From Sclerodactyla briareus (lineage: Eukaryota > Echinodermata > Holothuroidea > Dendrochirotida > Sclerodactylidae): DNA of 64,000 nucleotides. Both the position numbers and the translations under genes were made by a program. The notes beneath the pieces were generated by a model. It saw only the letters and a program-made list of their open reading frames with translations. It had not been told where the DNA came from and did not search any database. Of this stretch, positions 46,501 through 58,600 are shown one piece after another; within the stretch, counting starts at the first letter, position 1, and the number at the start of each line of letters is the position of its first letter. The stretch is from positions 62,001-126,000 of the forward strand of contig JAODTK010004776.1 in assembly GCA_026419785.1 (NCBI GenBank). The letters are read 5' to 3'.

Positions 46501-47400
46501 ATTTTTCCTCAATTTCATTTAAGAGACCACAACTCAGAGTACTGCTCCAAATACAATACGTACTGTTTACTTCCCAACGTAAACTGGTTAAAGTCACAAT
46601 AAAAAAAGATGAAGCTGTTAACCATTAAACGTTCATTCTATGCCACACAAAGCAGTACAGCATACCATTGCCAAGCACCCCACACCCCGTGATAAGCTTC
46701 AGCTCCAAAACAATCTACCCAGCTTTCGGAGTGGGGGGCGTGACCCGGAATTCTCACTGCAAAAAATGTCAGCTCTTATTACCTCAGCACAGCAGTCCCC
46801 TCCCAACCTCATGTCTTCATCATTTCAAATGATTCACTTTTTGAAGAAAAACAAAGAGAATCTGCAGGTTCGTACACGCCAATTGTAGAACTTCATGGTG
46901 AAAATATATCTTGACAGTGCATGGCAGTATTGGACAAACGCTGAATACAGTTCAAAATGTGTTTACTTCACACTTCTATGCTTGCATCGTCTTCTGATTT
47001 GTTTTCTCTCTATAAATACCTGGCAAATAATGTGCTCCTCTCCGTCACTGATGCTTTTAGTCACTTTCTGAGTAATGTAGATAGAGAAGAAGATTTGTTT
47101 CGTGGCACAAGATTGATCCCGAACCTGGGGGTTATTTGGGCCCCTGCCACAATCGGTCAGTACTTGGTCAGTGATTGGTGGCCATGTCGATGATTGAGGT
47201 TAACAAACAATGGTATAATCCACAATAGTCTACTGACCGCGTATGCTGCTGGGTAAACCCCTCAACAGCTAAGGTACAAAGAACCAGCAGCAACCTAACC
47301 TCCTTTTTTAACTAACTTTCGTAAACTGAGACATCACCAATCAATTACCCCCTTCAACCTCATTTGTCCTATATCGCGCTCACCTGACGACAATAGCGGT
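43596..47400. other. Unassigned non-coding stretch
   Basis: No gene, RNA or transposon domain is recognised. The longest frames (125 codons at 44186-44563 and 123 codons at 45077-45448, both minus) lack family features. CAAT-type short repeats occur near 45755-45790. The plus frames at 46640-46888 and 46957-47193 are also unrecognised. Confidence 0.4.
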
Positions 47401-47402
47401 AA

Positions 47403-47478
47403 CTGGATTCAACGGTAATGTGCAACCTCTTAACCTCCCCCGCTAAGAGATCGCTCTACCAACGGTAAACCAGGTGTT
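47403..47478 (-). repeat. Weak tRNA-like segment
   Basis: On the minus strand GTTGGTAGAGCGATCTCTTA resembles an A box and CGTTGAATCCAG, some 50 bases later, a degraded B box. No clean cloverleaf can be drawn. It may be a SINE head of tRNA origin or chance. Confidence 0.25.
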
Positions 47479-47879
47479 CCACTCCGTTCAGGGCATGAAG
47501 TCGGAAATTGGCAATGACAATATACCACTGCGCGAAACCGTCTCGATCTTCGGAGTCCCGCTAAGAAACGCTCTCCTCTGGCTGGCTCAATATATTTAAT
47601 GATACACACAGAATGGTACCGATGTGCTGCCACTCTAACGTGGTTGCCTCATGGTTTGCCCAATATGCAAAGGACGTGTGGACTGTAAGCTTCTCCTATT
47701 GCAAATATGTTCAAACTTTCATTCACATTATGCTGCATACACATGACCTCGATTTATTGTTTCTTGTTTATAGTGGGGCTGCTCGGTAGTTAGTACAGAG
47801 CACACTTTCACCTGATGTGGACTTGCATGATAATGTGGTGGCAAATACTGTCCTGGTACGTGCCAGCCTCGAATAATGG

Positions 47880-48035
47880 GGTCAATGGAGAAACCGTGGC
47901 GCGTGGTACCGTTGGCCCGTAATGCTGGTAAACTTGTCCTCTCCGGTTCCCCGTCACGACAAACACGATAAATTGCCGGTACCTCAATCCATCTATGGTA
48001 ATATATCCTAGCTGAGATGGGACGGGATGCTTCTC
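47880..48035 (+). repeat. Dispersed repeat related to 55510-55660 and 60650-60780
   Basis: AATGGAGAAACCG...GTAAACTTGTCC...CGTCACGACAAACACG...GTACCTCAATCCATCTATG...GAGATGGGACGGGAT matches 55518-55660 in order. Part of it matches the minus strand of 60650-60780. Confidence 0.7.
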
Positions 48036-50240
48036 CTTCCCACGTCTGTAGTAACCACATTTGTCACAACAACCGATTTTGTCACCAGTTCTGCCATAAT
48101 CATCGACGACTTTGTCACAGGTCACAAGTTCATAAGTTTGTCACAATATATACGAGTCACTTTTACTGAATTACTAGGTCATGAGTTTTGTTCAACAACA
48201 GTCAACCATCTGTCCCACATGTTTAGTACCACTTTCCCGCAGGGATCTTGTACTATTATTATCATACGTCTATTGTCATTTGTAGTTAGTTGTATAATAA
48301 AGAACTGTCGCGGGTTGCCTTGTATGGTTTTTGTACGAGCAACCAGTGCTGCCAAGAAAAGGAAAACGTTTAATCAGATAGCCTAATCGTGAACGACAAA
48401 ACAAAAGATATATAGGCAGATTGGGGTAAGTTTACTGGGGAACTGCGCAGTGGGTGCCTCATAGTGTGCTTTTAGTGCATATTCCTTTAAATGCGAACCA
48501 AAGAGAATACGCTGTTATTTCCACGTTTTATGTTTGAAAGGGACGAGGTTGTTTTGAGAGTAGCGTTGCAGGAAATAATACTGTACGCCAATGTGAATAA
48601 ATACTCGAATGCCCATGTACCAACTTTCAGTAGAGGTAGTCGTGCGCAAAAACATATCTTTCGAAATTCTCAAGTAGGTTTGACGTTAGCAGGCCAGTTG
48701 TTCAAAATAGGTCCACAGCATCATACATCTTTTAGGGAATTTAGTGGAATTTGAAGTTGTCTAAAACTGATATTTTTTTGTTGAAAGGGCAGTCCGGGCA
48801 AGTTTCAGACCAGATACCGATCAACAGAAAGTTCGCAAAGCTGTCCTTCAGGAAGGGGGCGTGGGTCTTGAAAATGATTCGTCTGATCGCATGTTATTGC
48901 TATTGCTATGGCATGACCGTCTTGGAGGTATGGAGAATCGCGAACACATGGCCGAAGTGGATGGTCGTTGTTGCTCCAGTTGCTGGTGCAAGAGATTGTT
49001 TCTTCTGACTGGACTAAAATGTATATTTTTCTTTCGTGGCCCACTCATACTAAGCTATACTTCTATCCTTATTCATTAATCTACCAAGGTCCAATTCAGT
49101 GCAGCTATCATACTTATACTTTTTAAACTCACTAATTCATTTTGCTGAGTGTGTTGATATATCCCTATGATTCCTCGATGTACTGCTAGAGTTTAGTAAC
49201 ACTATTTGAGGTCGGTTTGTCACAGTTAGGTGCTAGACAAATTCAACTCGGAAAACCTATGCCGTGAGAGTAATGGACATGACCATAAGACCACCAAACC
49301 TCCCGGGTTTTTTCCTTTTTCTCTATCCTACATTCGCTCCATCAGGGCATCATCTGGATGCTATCTGGTAGAGCATGGAATAATAGCTAATTGATGCATT
49401 AATGTTACCCGTATATTCTCGAGCATAACTTTTATAACAATGTCTGAGCATTGTGGCTGCCCAAGGAGATTTCTAACTCGTCATGATGAATGTACGAGTA
49501 GCGCATTACATAGGGAGGATGAGTGGAATGTTACGGTCTGGTTAGCTTTACAATGAACAAGTGGTGTCCTTATAAACAATTGTCAATCCCTTCGACTGGT
49601 AAATGTGGGTGTAAGGTAGCGCTATTATAGTCATCGGCAAGGACGTCGCCGCAGACTGTTCTGTTACAATCCCGTGACACTGCCATAATAAGTCATCATC
49701 GTCGAAGGGCGTGTTAAAATTTCTAGCCCTGTCGGTATGAGGCACCCCTGAGAATAATTGGTCACCAGACTAAAGGTAATTCCACCATCGTCTCTCGAAC
49801 CATAACCAATTAAAAGTTCGCGTCCATCAATAGACGATTGTCACTGTACATAACGATCCCCACACGCATGTTAGTGTGTTAGGATAGGCTGAGCTTCGAC
49901 ACAGTACAATTCTTGTACCTTTGAAATACAGAAACACTGACTGGTCGAATCGGACCTTTTTCCTACTCGTACAAGCAGGACAAGGTAACACGCCGACCTT
50001 AAAACGCCTGTTCTTAGGTTGGGAGTTATAGTTAGGGCTGAGTGTCACGGTCATACGATAACATAACTACCTTGAAAAGTCTGGATTGGACCCGCAACTA
50101 TTGGCTCGGTGACCCGAGGTGACAACACGTTGGATATGCTTAACATCGCTAAAGCACGATTATTGTACTATTGAAGTATCTATTGGACTCGCGAAAAGAA
50201 GGATAGAATTCGTTAGTGTCTATTCACCATTACGCCCCTG
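48036..50240. other. Unassigned non-coding stretch
   Basis: I recognise nothing here apart from scattered short frames. The overlapping frames at 48491-49079 have no family features. Confidence 0.4.
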
Positions 50241-50244
50241 ACTC

Positions 50245-50320
50245 GTTATCATCTGAGCACTAGTCGGAGAAGAGGAGACGAGTTATCCCCGGCGCTCATC
50301 CACCATCAATACGGCCATGG
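50245..50320 (+). repeat. Dispersed repeat related to 55255-55330
   Basis: TTATCATCTGAGCAC, TAGTCGGAGAAGAG, GACGAGTT and CATCCACCATCAA recur in the same order at 55256-55322. Confidence 0.7.
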
Positions 50321-51685
50321 TTCCTTCGTGAGCCTTATTTGGCATTGTAAACCCGTGGAAGTCAATTCAATCAAACCACAGTCCTTCCATTCTTACGTAT
50401 TTCTTACTTTTGAGGTACCTCCGCATCTTCCGCCAAATACGGTAATACGTTATGCAAAATTGTGGATCATAATCTTGTGAGCTTTTCAGCAATGGTACAT
50501 GCACAGAGTCGTGACGAGCTTTACCGGCCAATGATGTGAGTTACACGTCTTTATAACCGAACAGTCAGACAGTTGTGTCCGTTTACTTTCCTTCGTTGTC
50601 TGGTTGTTCGATGGTTGGGTGCCCGTGGCATGTCCTCCTACACGGCCAATTTAACGAAATATCATATTTCCCCATAAACCGGCGGCGCCTTCAACAACGA
50701 TCTCTCTACTACATCCATTCGGATTACAGTTAATTAGATTGATAATATATTGTGTAGAGTAAGGGAACGCCAGCATTCGACGTCCAGTGGCAACGATTTC
50801 GAAACTGCCCTGCCCTCAATTCACGAATCCTGCCAACACGAAACTACACGGATTTTCCCCCATACTTATCAACAATAACATTCGAAAACATGGGATGAAT
50901 TGGTTGCGTTTTCAAGTAGTGCTGACAGTTTAAAAATAAGCCGTAACGATACTGCTATGGGAGGGGGGGGGGGGAATCTGACCGAATCTCGTCAATTCCC
51001 CCCGAACTGTTCTGTGGTGAGCGCGCACTCGGACTACGACACTGACTTATCGTGGGTGTCTTCATTTCTTCATTCTCGCACTAATACTATCAGTATCTTG
51101 ATCATCGGATGGACGTTCAACTCAGACATCGTCCGAGCAGGTCGTGATGTGAGATCTGGGCCATAGGATATTACTCAGGAATACATAAACTACAAGCGAC
51201 GGATGCTCCAACGCCAGCTTTCCAAGGCTGTGGAATGGGTAGAATAGCTTAGAATACGTTGACAGTTTTTGCTGCAATTGGTATAGCACCAGTTGTCGAC
51301 CGCATAGGTCGCCCTCCCTCAGCAAAATCGATAACTTGGTAACTGGAATTGAAAATTACTCGGAAACTGGACGTCTGCTAGAGAAATCCACCAGAGAATG
51401 ATATTATTGAGGAAGGGGCACAGAGCAGCAGATTGGCGGAACGAACGCGAAATTGGTAACACCACTGCCAGACAGCAGTGTTTAGCTCATGCCGTTATAA
51501 GCTATATGACCAAAGACAATGATTTCTGATAAAAGTTACTAATGGTTCACTTCAGTTGGAATGGATAGGAAGGATATTATCTCCATTGACGATCCCACTA
51601 CCACATCAACCCAAAAGAGAAGAAACCAGACAACTAAAGAATTGGTCAACAAATCTTGAGAGACAAGTTCAGACTGTTTCCGAGG
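50321..51685. other. Unassigned non-coding stretch
   Basis: It includes a G tract at 50961-50973. The end nearest 51685 might hold the C-terminal endonuclease region of the Penelope-like element, but I could not find a GIY-YIG motif. Confidence 0.4.
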
Positions 51686-51689
51686 ACAT

Positions 51690-52940
51690 TTACACTCCCA
51701 GACAAATCAACTTCTCCCTCTTATTGAACTTGGCAGTAACTAGAATGTCACGAATGTTTTTGGGCCGGGTATATACAATGTCGGGGGGGGGGGGGGGGCA
51801 GGAAACACGGAGTTGAGAGGTTCCTTCACAAGCAGAGCTAGCTAACGAAGCTGGTCGGAAGGGGAGCCCAGGGTGATGGTACTCACATACTGACATACCA
51901 ATGGTACTCTTTGGGCGGCAGGATCATGCATTTTACGTGAAAGTGTCATTCCGTGGGTTTTCTTGCCTTTTTTATTGTTTTTTCGATCGTGGCGCGGAAG
52001 TACATCCTCTTTTGTAGGTGTCTCGACAGTTCTTCAGCCCGCGAATCAAAATCAGCTTCCGATGAGCGGATGCGTCTCAGTCGGAGGGGAGGGCTCAAGC
52101 AGAAACCACACAAGAGACTCCACATGAGGAATGTTGGTGTATGGACGACACGTCTAGCCTGGCTAGGAAGGTCAGGGAGGAGGTCAATGGTGTTCTCGAT
52201 TTTTCTAATAAAATCGATTGGTGTTCCTGACATACGAAGAGAGTTTCTGAACATGTGACTGAATTAGCAGGTCCACACATTTCGAAATCTTCTCAGTGGC
52301 TATACAACTGCTGGGGAATTGGGTCTCCTGAGATTGCCTTCCTTGTGAATTTCGGCAGGAGTAGAAGCGGTCAGGCTTTGCTTCTGGTTGTAGAGGACCA
52401 AGCCGTGGGCTAATGGGGGTGTTGGAAACCATATTTTGAATAGTTGTTCAATTTGAGCTGCTATTTTACCAGTAGGATCCGAATCTACGAGCAGGTAGTG
52501 GCGAGGTTTGTCTCAATGAAAACAAATCTTTTGCTTCTGTCTGTAGAACCATCGCTCATGGCTGATTGTCTGCATGTTCGATCCGATCCGTCACGGCTGC
52601 ACGGTTACGTAAGTCACGCTAAAGGCCAATAGTTTGCCTCTCGGTATTGTCGAAGTTGTCACGGAATTCTGTGTTCAGGATGTGGTTTTTTACGTCCTCT
52701 CCGATGGCTGAGATGTATGCTCCTACAGTGGCACAGTGGTCTATCGGAGGGTTCCATGTGCTTTTGGCCTTGCTCAGCATACCATCCGGAGGGGCTACAA
52801 TTGCTCCCTTCGTCAGCGAAGAACACTTCGAGGTCCAGGGACAATTTTAGGTGACAATCTTTTGGGACTTTGTTCAGAAATTCAGTCCCGTGGACTGGAT
52901 TTTGGTTTCCTCATCAGACAGGTGACAGCAGATGGTAACA
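51690..52940 (-). pseudogene. Penelope-like element reverse transcriptase remnant
   Basis: Minus-strand blocks, from upstream to downstream: NLSDEETKIQSTGLNF (about 52935); KSTWNPPIDHCATVGAYISA (family: KSxWNPP...); ERQTIGL and RDLRNR (family: ALxxLRNRxDIVIKPADKG); KPDRFY...NSQG (family: RFYLLPKIHKEGNP); SSCIATEKISKCVD (family: SSCSCPTEKISQFVD) with VQKLSSYVRNTNRF; LDVSSIHQHSSC (family: MDVSSLYTNIPH, catalytic aspartate kept); then, after an apparent deletion of the YxDD region, LRLRRIRSSEADFDSRAEEL, SRHLQKR and IEKTIKKARK; and finally YHPGLP and RPKNIRDILV near 51750. At least four frame changes occur, so it is inactive. These elements encode reverse transcriptase, often with a GIY-YIG endonuclease, which is not seen here. 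Confidence 0.9.
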
Positions 52941-52989
52941 GCAGAATTTGATAAATCGGAAGGCTCGATCACTGACAAAATAAATTGGT

Positions 52990-53930
52990 CGCTAGACTAA
53001 CAAAGGTTAGTTTATCTGGTGCCTCGTTTGATCAACTTATGACTAACTTTACGTTAGTCAATCTAGATGGACTAACCTTTGTATAGGCTTGTAGCTATCC
53101 GGATGACGGACAACATAACACAACAAACACATAAACACTAAAAACTGATTGTCTTATGCATATGAAGTGTGCATTCATTATTCCTTGAGCAGGAATTGTC
53201 CTTATCATATTTACAATAGCTGCTAAATTAATTCCCAATTAATTGGAATGCCCAGTAGGCCAATCGAAGAGAAACAATTATCGAAACGAGACTGAACAAT
53301 CAAGGTGCTAAACGTGAACAACTGATCACCACAAAAAAACTTCATTAACTTGGCTACCTACTTCCAACACTGACGACAACTTGTTTGAATGTGACTGCTG
53401 GGAAGGTTCCGAGGCGCAGTGTACCATCAGTTTTGTTGACAAACGGTGAAACCCAAATGAAGACAAGTGTCTTAGATTGAGAAATAACATGCGGGCACGC
53501 TCGGTCCCCGAATTCATTAGAACACCACTTGTTTTGTCACCGAAGGCGTTTGATGTAGTTGGATGCAAGCAAAAATATTTGGTAAAACTCTAATTACTGA
53601 GCCATTTTATCAAGTTTCAATTCGGCAACCCTATCATGGTCCAGTCCCGCTCCTATCCATGACCCAAGGACTGGTTTTTTCTCCGCCAAATTGTAGTATC
53701 ACGCTAGGTTAGTCAAAAGTTAGTCATGAGTTAGCATGTCATTACCGCAGACAGAATCGCTTCGCAGTCACAGTTAGTCTATCGTATATTTTTGGTTAGT
53801 CTATCCATGGGATTGCCCTCAAATGTTAGTCTATCTTCCAGCTGGGTTCGTCATGCTCATACAAAACGGGATTTTCATCCCAAATGTTAGTCATGCTAGC
53901 TTGACTAACCTGCTGGACTAACCAAATTCT
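52990..53930. mobile_element. Candidate short element with GTTAGTC-rich ends
   Basis: GACTAAC or its complement GTTAGTC/GTTAGTY clusters at both edges (52998-53090 and 53706-53925) and is absent in the middle. The left cluster contains GACTAAC-TTTAC-GTTAGTC, a perfect 7-bp hairpin. The edges read CTAGACTAACAAAGGTTAG and CTTGACTAACC...GGACTAACC. Motif-rich inverted ends around a unique centre of about 600 bp suggest a MITE-like element. Exact ends and target duplication were not resolved. Confidence 0.5.
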
Positions 53931-54014
53931 TACTCCATCCTAATTTTGAATAACTTATGTTGTCAGTGATAGATCTGCGGACAGAACGTCTCGTCTTGGT
54001 TTTGGTGAATCCAG

Positions 54015-54317
54015 ATGGCGCGAATTCATGTGTATTGGTACCTTGTAATCATGGTAATGTTGTTCCTCTCGCCAACTTTTATTGTTGGCGAGAAGACAGG
54101 GAATGACTCAGTTTTGTGCAGGCATTCGAAATGGTTCAGAGTTCGTTTTTCAAGTCAGAATTTGAGGAGTCTTACTGGAGTTTCGGATGATGGGAGTGAT
54201 CTTTGGGTTCAGGTCCTGGATGACTTCCCGACAGTTTCCGATTTAAATGTTGATGAGTGGCAGACACGCTTGTTCAGAAACATCTTCCAGTTGAGAAAGT
54301 GCTTCTGTTCATTAGTG
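54015..54317 (+). CDS. Possible first exon with signal-peptide-like start (doubtful)
   Basis: The frame begins MARIHVYWYLVIMVMLFLSP, continues TFIVGEK and then a soluble-looking stretch containing DDGSDLWVQVLDDFP. The hydrophobic N-terminus fits a secretion signal. At 54318 a strong donor consensus, GTGAGT, follows a G, so the frame could be an exon of about 101 codons. I see no second exon, promoter or family match, and the ATG context is weak (C at -3). It could be a chance frame. Confidence 0.22.
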
Positions 54318-54805
54318 GTGAGTGCCTGATCACACATTCACTGCAATGCAATACCATCCCTGTCAGCATACACAGCGATGTCCAATTTACCCATTCTTCC
54401 GCCAAAAAGACAACCGCTTTTTCAACCGACCACCCGGGAACTACCTGCTCACTGAAAGAGAATTGGTAGTATCGCCCCTCCCCCTCCCGCGGCGATCAAA
54501 AACTCGGGCAGGATTAGGTGGGAATACGAGAGAGATTAAGCAAAAGTAAAGAAGAGAATCGCCTGATTTTTCTATTAGGGTTCTGAATTTTTGATCAATT
54601 CCCCTCAGGTGTCGCCTATTACATTCATGCCTATGTAGATTCGTCTAAGGAAACTTGTCGAGGCCCCGCCCCACCACCAATTTTGAGAGTGATTGTGCGT
54701 TCTGTAGATAATTAACTACACTGGATAATTGAACGCATTCATGTATTGTCTTGAATCAGAGAATAGAAGCCGTACATCGCTAATAAATAATTAAAGAATC
54801 CGTTT

Positions 54806-54824
54806 TTGTTTTTTTTTTTTTTTC
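54806..54824. repeat. Poly-T tract
   Basis: About 16 T bases in a row, about 30 bp before the tRNA-like head of the following repeat. If the neighbouring repeat is read on the other strand, this would be its poly-A. Confidence 0.8.
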
Positions 54825-54851
54825 ATGAGTTTGTTGAGAGAGATTAGCCAG

Positions 54852-54925
54852 TCGCGGGAGAATGGTAGAGCGGTATCAGTGTCGCTTTGCATGCAACAGT
54901 CGCCGTGTTCGAATTCCAGCCTATC
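54852..54925 (+). repeat. tRNA-Ala-like SINE head
   Basis: AATGGTAGAGCGG resembles the internal A box. CGCTTTGCATGC resembles the anticodon stem-loop of tRNA-Ala(TGC). GTGTTCGAATTCC matches the B box consensus GGTTCGANTCC. The 5' and 3' ends do not pair into an acceptor stem, so it is more likely the head of a tRNA-derived SINE or a tRNA pseudogene than a working tRNA. Confidence 0.5.
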
Positions 54926-55665
54926 AGCACCGGGCGTGTTTTCCAGAAGTGACTGTATTTGCACAGTCGACTGGAGTGTTCTGTGGTAACTGTAGCGTTA
55001 ATGGTCCTGCTGGTGAGCAGTGGGCTTGGTATTCGGGGGGTTGTTTTCGGGGGCACTTTGCAATAGGTCTCGTCGGTTCGGATGTGAGCGACAGTCGCGC
55101 TCGAAACATCTGGTCCGCTCCTCCAAGGTTCTGAGGAGTGGACCGGTATCTGGAGAAGAGGAGTAGTCACCACTAAGATATGTCCGTCGGATAGGGGGGG
55201 AGCACCGGTAAAATTGCGGTTCCCGGGAGCAGGGATTGTGTCAATCCTGCAGCGATTATCATCTGAGCACCTAGTCGAGAAGAGAAGGCGAGTTGTCGCC
55301 GCTGCTTCATCCACGATCAAAATTCGGGTTAGGGGTGTTCCTACTATGAGGCAAATTGGAGCTTCTGAAGACCCGTAGAGCACATCACATCGAATCAAAT
55401 AGGTCGAAATCGAGCCTCGGAGTTCGTTTGGGTAACTCGATACGAGCGCTCCCTCTTAGCGAGCCCCGTTGTTCAATTTCAATTTTCCGCTTGGTAATAT
55501 TTCATTTCGCGAAGCAATGGAGAAACCGCGTCATCCGTGATTGTCGTGATAAACTTCTCTGGTAAACTAATCTTGTTTGGTCCGTCTTCACGACAAGACC
55601 AGAAGAATGCGAGTACCTCGATCCATCTATGTTGATATCCCCTGAGATGAGACGAGATACGTTCT
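54926..55665 (+). repeat. Composite interspersed repeat downstream of the tRNA-like head
   Basis: Pieces of this stretch recur elsewhere: 55255-55330 at 50245-50320, 55510-55660 at 47880-48035, and 55480-55600 on the minus strand at 60650-60780. The shared pieces include TTTCAATTTTCCGCTTGGTA and TAATATTTCA. It is therefore repetitive DNA, perhaps one element of about 800 bp with the tRNA-like head. The 184-codon minus-strand frame (54844-55398) is a shadow of it. Confidence 0.6.
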
Positions 55666-58600
55666 GAAATAAGTTCGTGGAATACTACAGAGTGTTTCTC
55701 TATAGACCACCGTTGCTATCTGAACAATTGATATTGGTATATTGATAAAAGCTTCAGATACGGATGAGTGCGACTAGGATTCCATACGTGCGGATACGGG
55801 ATGCGGCATGACTCTAACAGAGTCAAATTCACCCCCAGCACAAACGTGGAAAGTGTCTGAAAAGGCTTAACATGGTCAAAATTCATCATGAAAAAAACGC
55901 TGAGTAGGGTAAACTGCCATGTGTGCCAATGCGGCGAAGGCGTTTCATCGAATATCTTCCCCATAAATTATTCAGCGTCCATATACATCAGTTGCCAGAT
56001 AACAATTGTTTTATGGCTGCTTCAAAGAAATTACCTTCCCTCATTCACTCTAAAGCAGGTCACGTTGAAGCAGGAGAGGGGAACGTGCGTGCTAATGATA
56101 TTCAGGGGTGGGGTTACGGTATATTGATTTGCTATTGAAGAGGCCAAGTGAAAAACACATTACCTCCCGCAAATCAGTATCTAGTATCTTGAGCAACGTT
56201 CTCTGATGGTATCTGTGTATTTCTCATGTATTTCTCTCGTATACGTCGCACGTGACTAACAATGTGATACGTCATAAAGAAGTTGTACTTCATGCGTTCA
56301 CGACCAATGCATCGCCATGTCCTATGGGGGAAACGTAGAAATAATACCGGTATATGTTCAGCGTATGTACGTTAAGTTCTATAATCTGCATACATAACCC
56401 TGATAATAGCGACATGATTTTCGTTCACTTCAGACTCGTCCTACGTTTTACTGCATAGAAACCCCTCTGTAGTGCTTACTCACCGTAATCGCTGGAGATT
56501 TAACAAAACGAATTATCTGGGAAATATCTAACCGACATCCCAGGGACCTACTTACTAATGACATATCGGACTGCCCCGGGACATAGCCGTTCAGAATTAT
56601 GTCTTGTGGATATATCCCGAATATGTGCGATCAAGCCAACTTGCCTTCTTTCGTGATATTAGTTTTGTCTGAAAAGTGTTGGTGGGAGTATTCTAGGAGA
56701 GACTATTCATTTGATTTATGTTTCTCCTCGAGTCCTCGATATACACCGAACGAGCACTCTTTTAACTTCAAACGGCAAATATATATCGTAGGCTGTAAAA
56801 CACTGGAGAACAGGAATCCCAGCAGAAGAGATTGTTTATACTTCTGAACTTGGGAGCGAGTTTGGGCTGTTGGGTGTTGGGTTCCTCGTTAAGACGGCCG
56901 TTAATAGCTCGATCCGCATTGCACTATGCACTCATCTGCATGTCGAATCAGTGTATAGCTCAGAGTCATCTTCATAGATGATCCGTATATCTCATTTACA
57001 CACAGCAACGAAGCGTTATGGCTTTATTAGGGTTCGTTGGCTATCACATGAGATGGATTTCTGTATAGGTCTCTGAACCATAGCTGAAATAAATTTGTGT
57101 TTGATATTAAATGATCACCGATAAATCGTTGTGTATATTCTGAAATGCTCTCGTCGTTGCACGATGCATCACATCATCGACAACTCAACGCAAATCCACT
57201 ATACCTAAAGAACGCAGATTCATAAAGTCCGCCTCTGATTCCTAGTGTTTCGTGAGATTAATGGGGAACTGTCGTTATCAGAGTACATACTGTGATCTGG
57301 GAATAGCACATGTTGGAGCAGGTTTGAAGTTCTTGTTCCCGGAATCGATGCAATATCGGTATGTCTTTCCGGTCACGGATTGAAGAAAACTATAACATTC
57401 TCTTCATTCTCCGCAATAAAAGTATACGAATTCTGGTGGCGGTGGCGTGATTGACGCTAGGAAGGTGAAGAAGATTTCTAATGGTCAGGGTGAGATAGAG
57501 GATAAAGTACACGGTATACGAGTGCTATTCCTAAAATAGAGCGGGGATATCAATAAATGAATATTCAACATATCTGCAGAGTTTCGTTTGGTAAAGCCAA
57601 AAAATGGGATTCTCCTCATTATGATTCACGTGACGTAACTGTCAATCGCTACCAGAGCATGAGCATTGAGAACATAATACACCCCTATTTTGAAATCGCC
57701 AATCAACTGCGTCGTTGAACGTTGGGCTCTGCCCATAAGGCCGAAGCACGATGTGTTGAATTTCGGACCCCCGCCCCCGATTCCAAACGAATCAAAACGA
57801 CTTCCTCTGCGTTTTGTATTAAACCGCCGATCGCGTATGACTTCATTTCTGTGTATAAAATGAAGGAAATCTTGATCGTGGCGGAAAACATCAACACGGT
57901 TTAAACAGGCTCTGTGGGTGCAGCTCGAAAACGAAAACATGTGGACCGCTTGACTCTTCCGCTCAACTTTCTAGTATAGCTTACGGCATTTTTCAGCCAA
58001 TGGGCATCTCTGAAAAAGAGTTTCCCTATTGGCTACCTATCTCTAACCAAACGAGAACAGTTGCAATAAATTCTATACAATTCAAAAAAATTCACCAATG
58101 TTTCTATATCCTGGATTAGTTTAGGCTATATGTGTAATCAGTTTGACAAGATTCTACGGGGCACACTGGTAATCGAAATGAATTAAAGTGATAATCCCTG
58201 TGTCTTTAAGCATGAGGTGACTCAGTGTATTCATGCAATAGTCCGACTTCTATCAGACCCATTACCGTATCATCGTTTCCATGTATGCTCCTTGAACGAA
58301 CATACAATTGTGCTCGGAATAAAACAAACACCACCCACGACTAGATATGCCATTCCTAATGTATTTATATGGGCACTGTATTCAGTACGACGATAACCTA
58401 CGGAAAACTATAGATACAAAGGCAACACCGTGAGAATGGGTGAATGTTACCAGCCATCCATTCGATTGATAATTTAGTAATAATCAGTCGTAATCTGGAT
58501 TTCGATTCATTATTAATACACACTGTAATAACCCTCGTGTGTTTATACATTGTGGCGCTTATTCTGATATACTACTTCCCAGGGTTGATGCAGAGGTTGT

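Noticed and set aside
51556..51816. A plus-strand 86-codon frame
   Set aside because: It lies opposite the Penelope-like remnant and ends in a poly-G tract, so it is a shadow frame.
54844..55398. A 184-codon minus-strand open frame
   Set aside because: It runs backwards over the tRNA-like head and the composite repeat, parts of which recur in broken form elsewhere, so it is a shadow.
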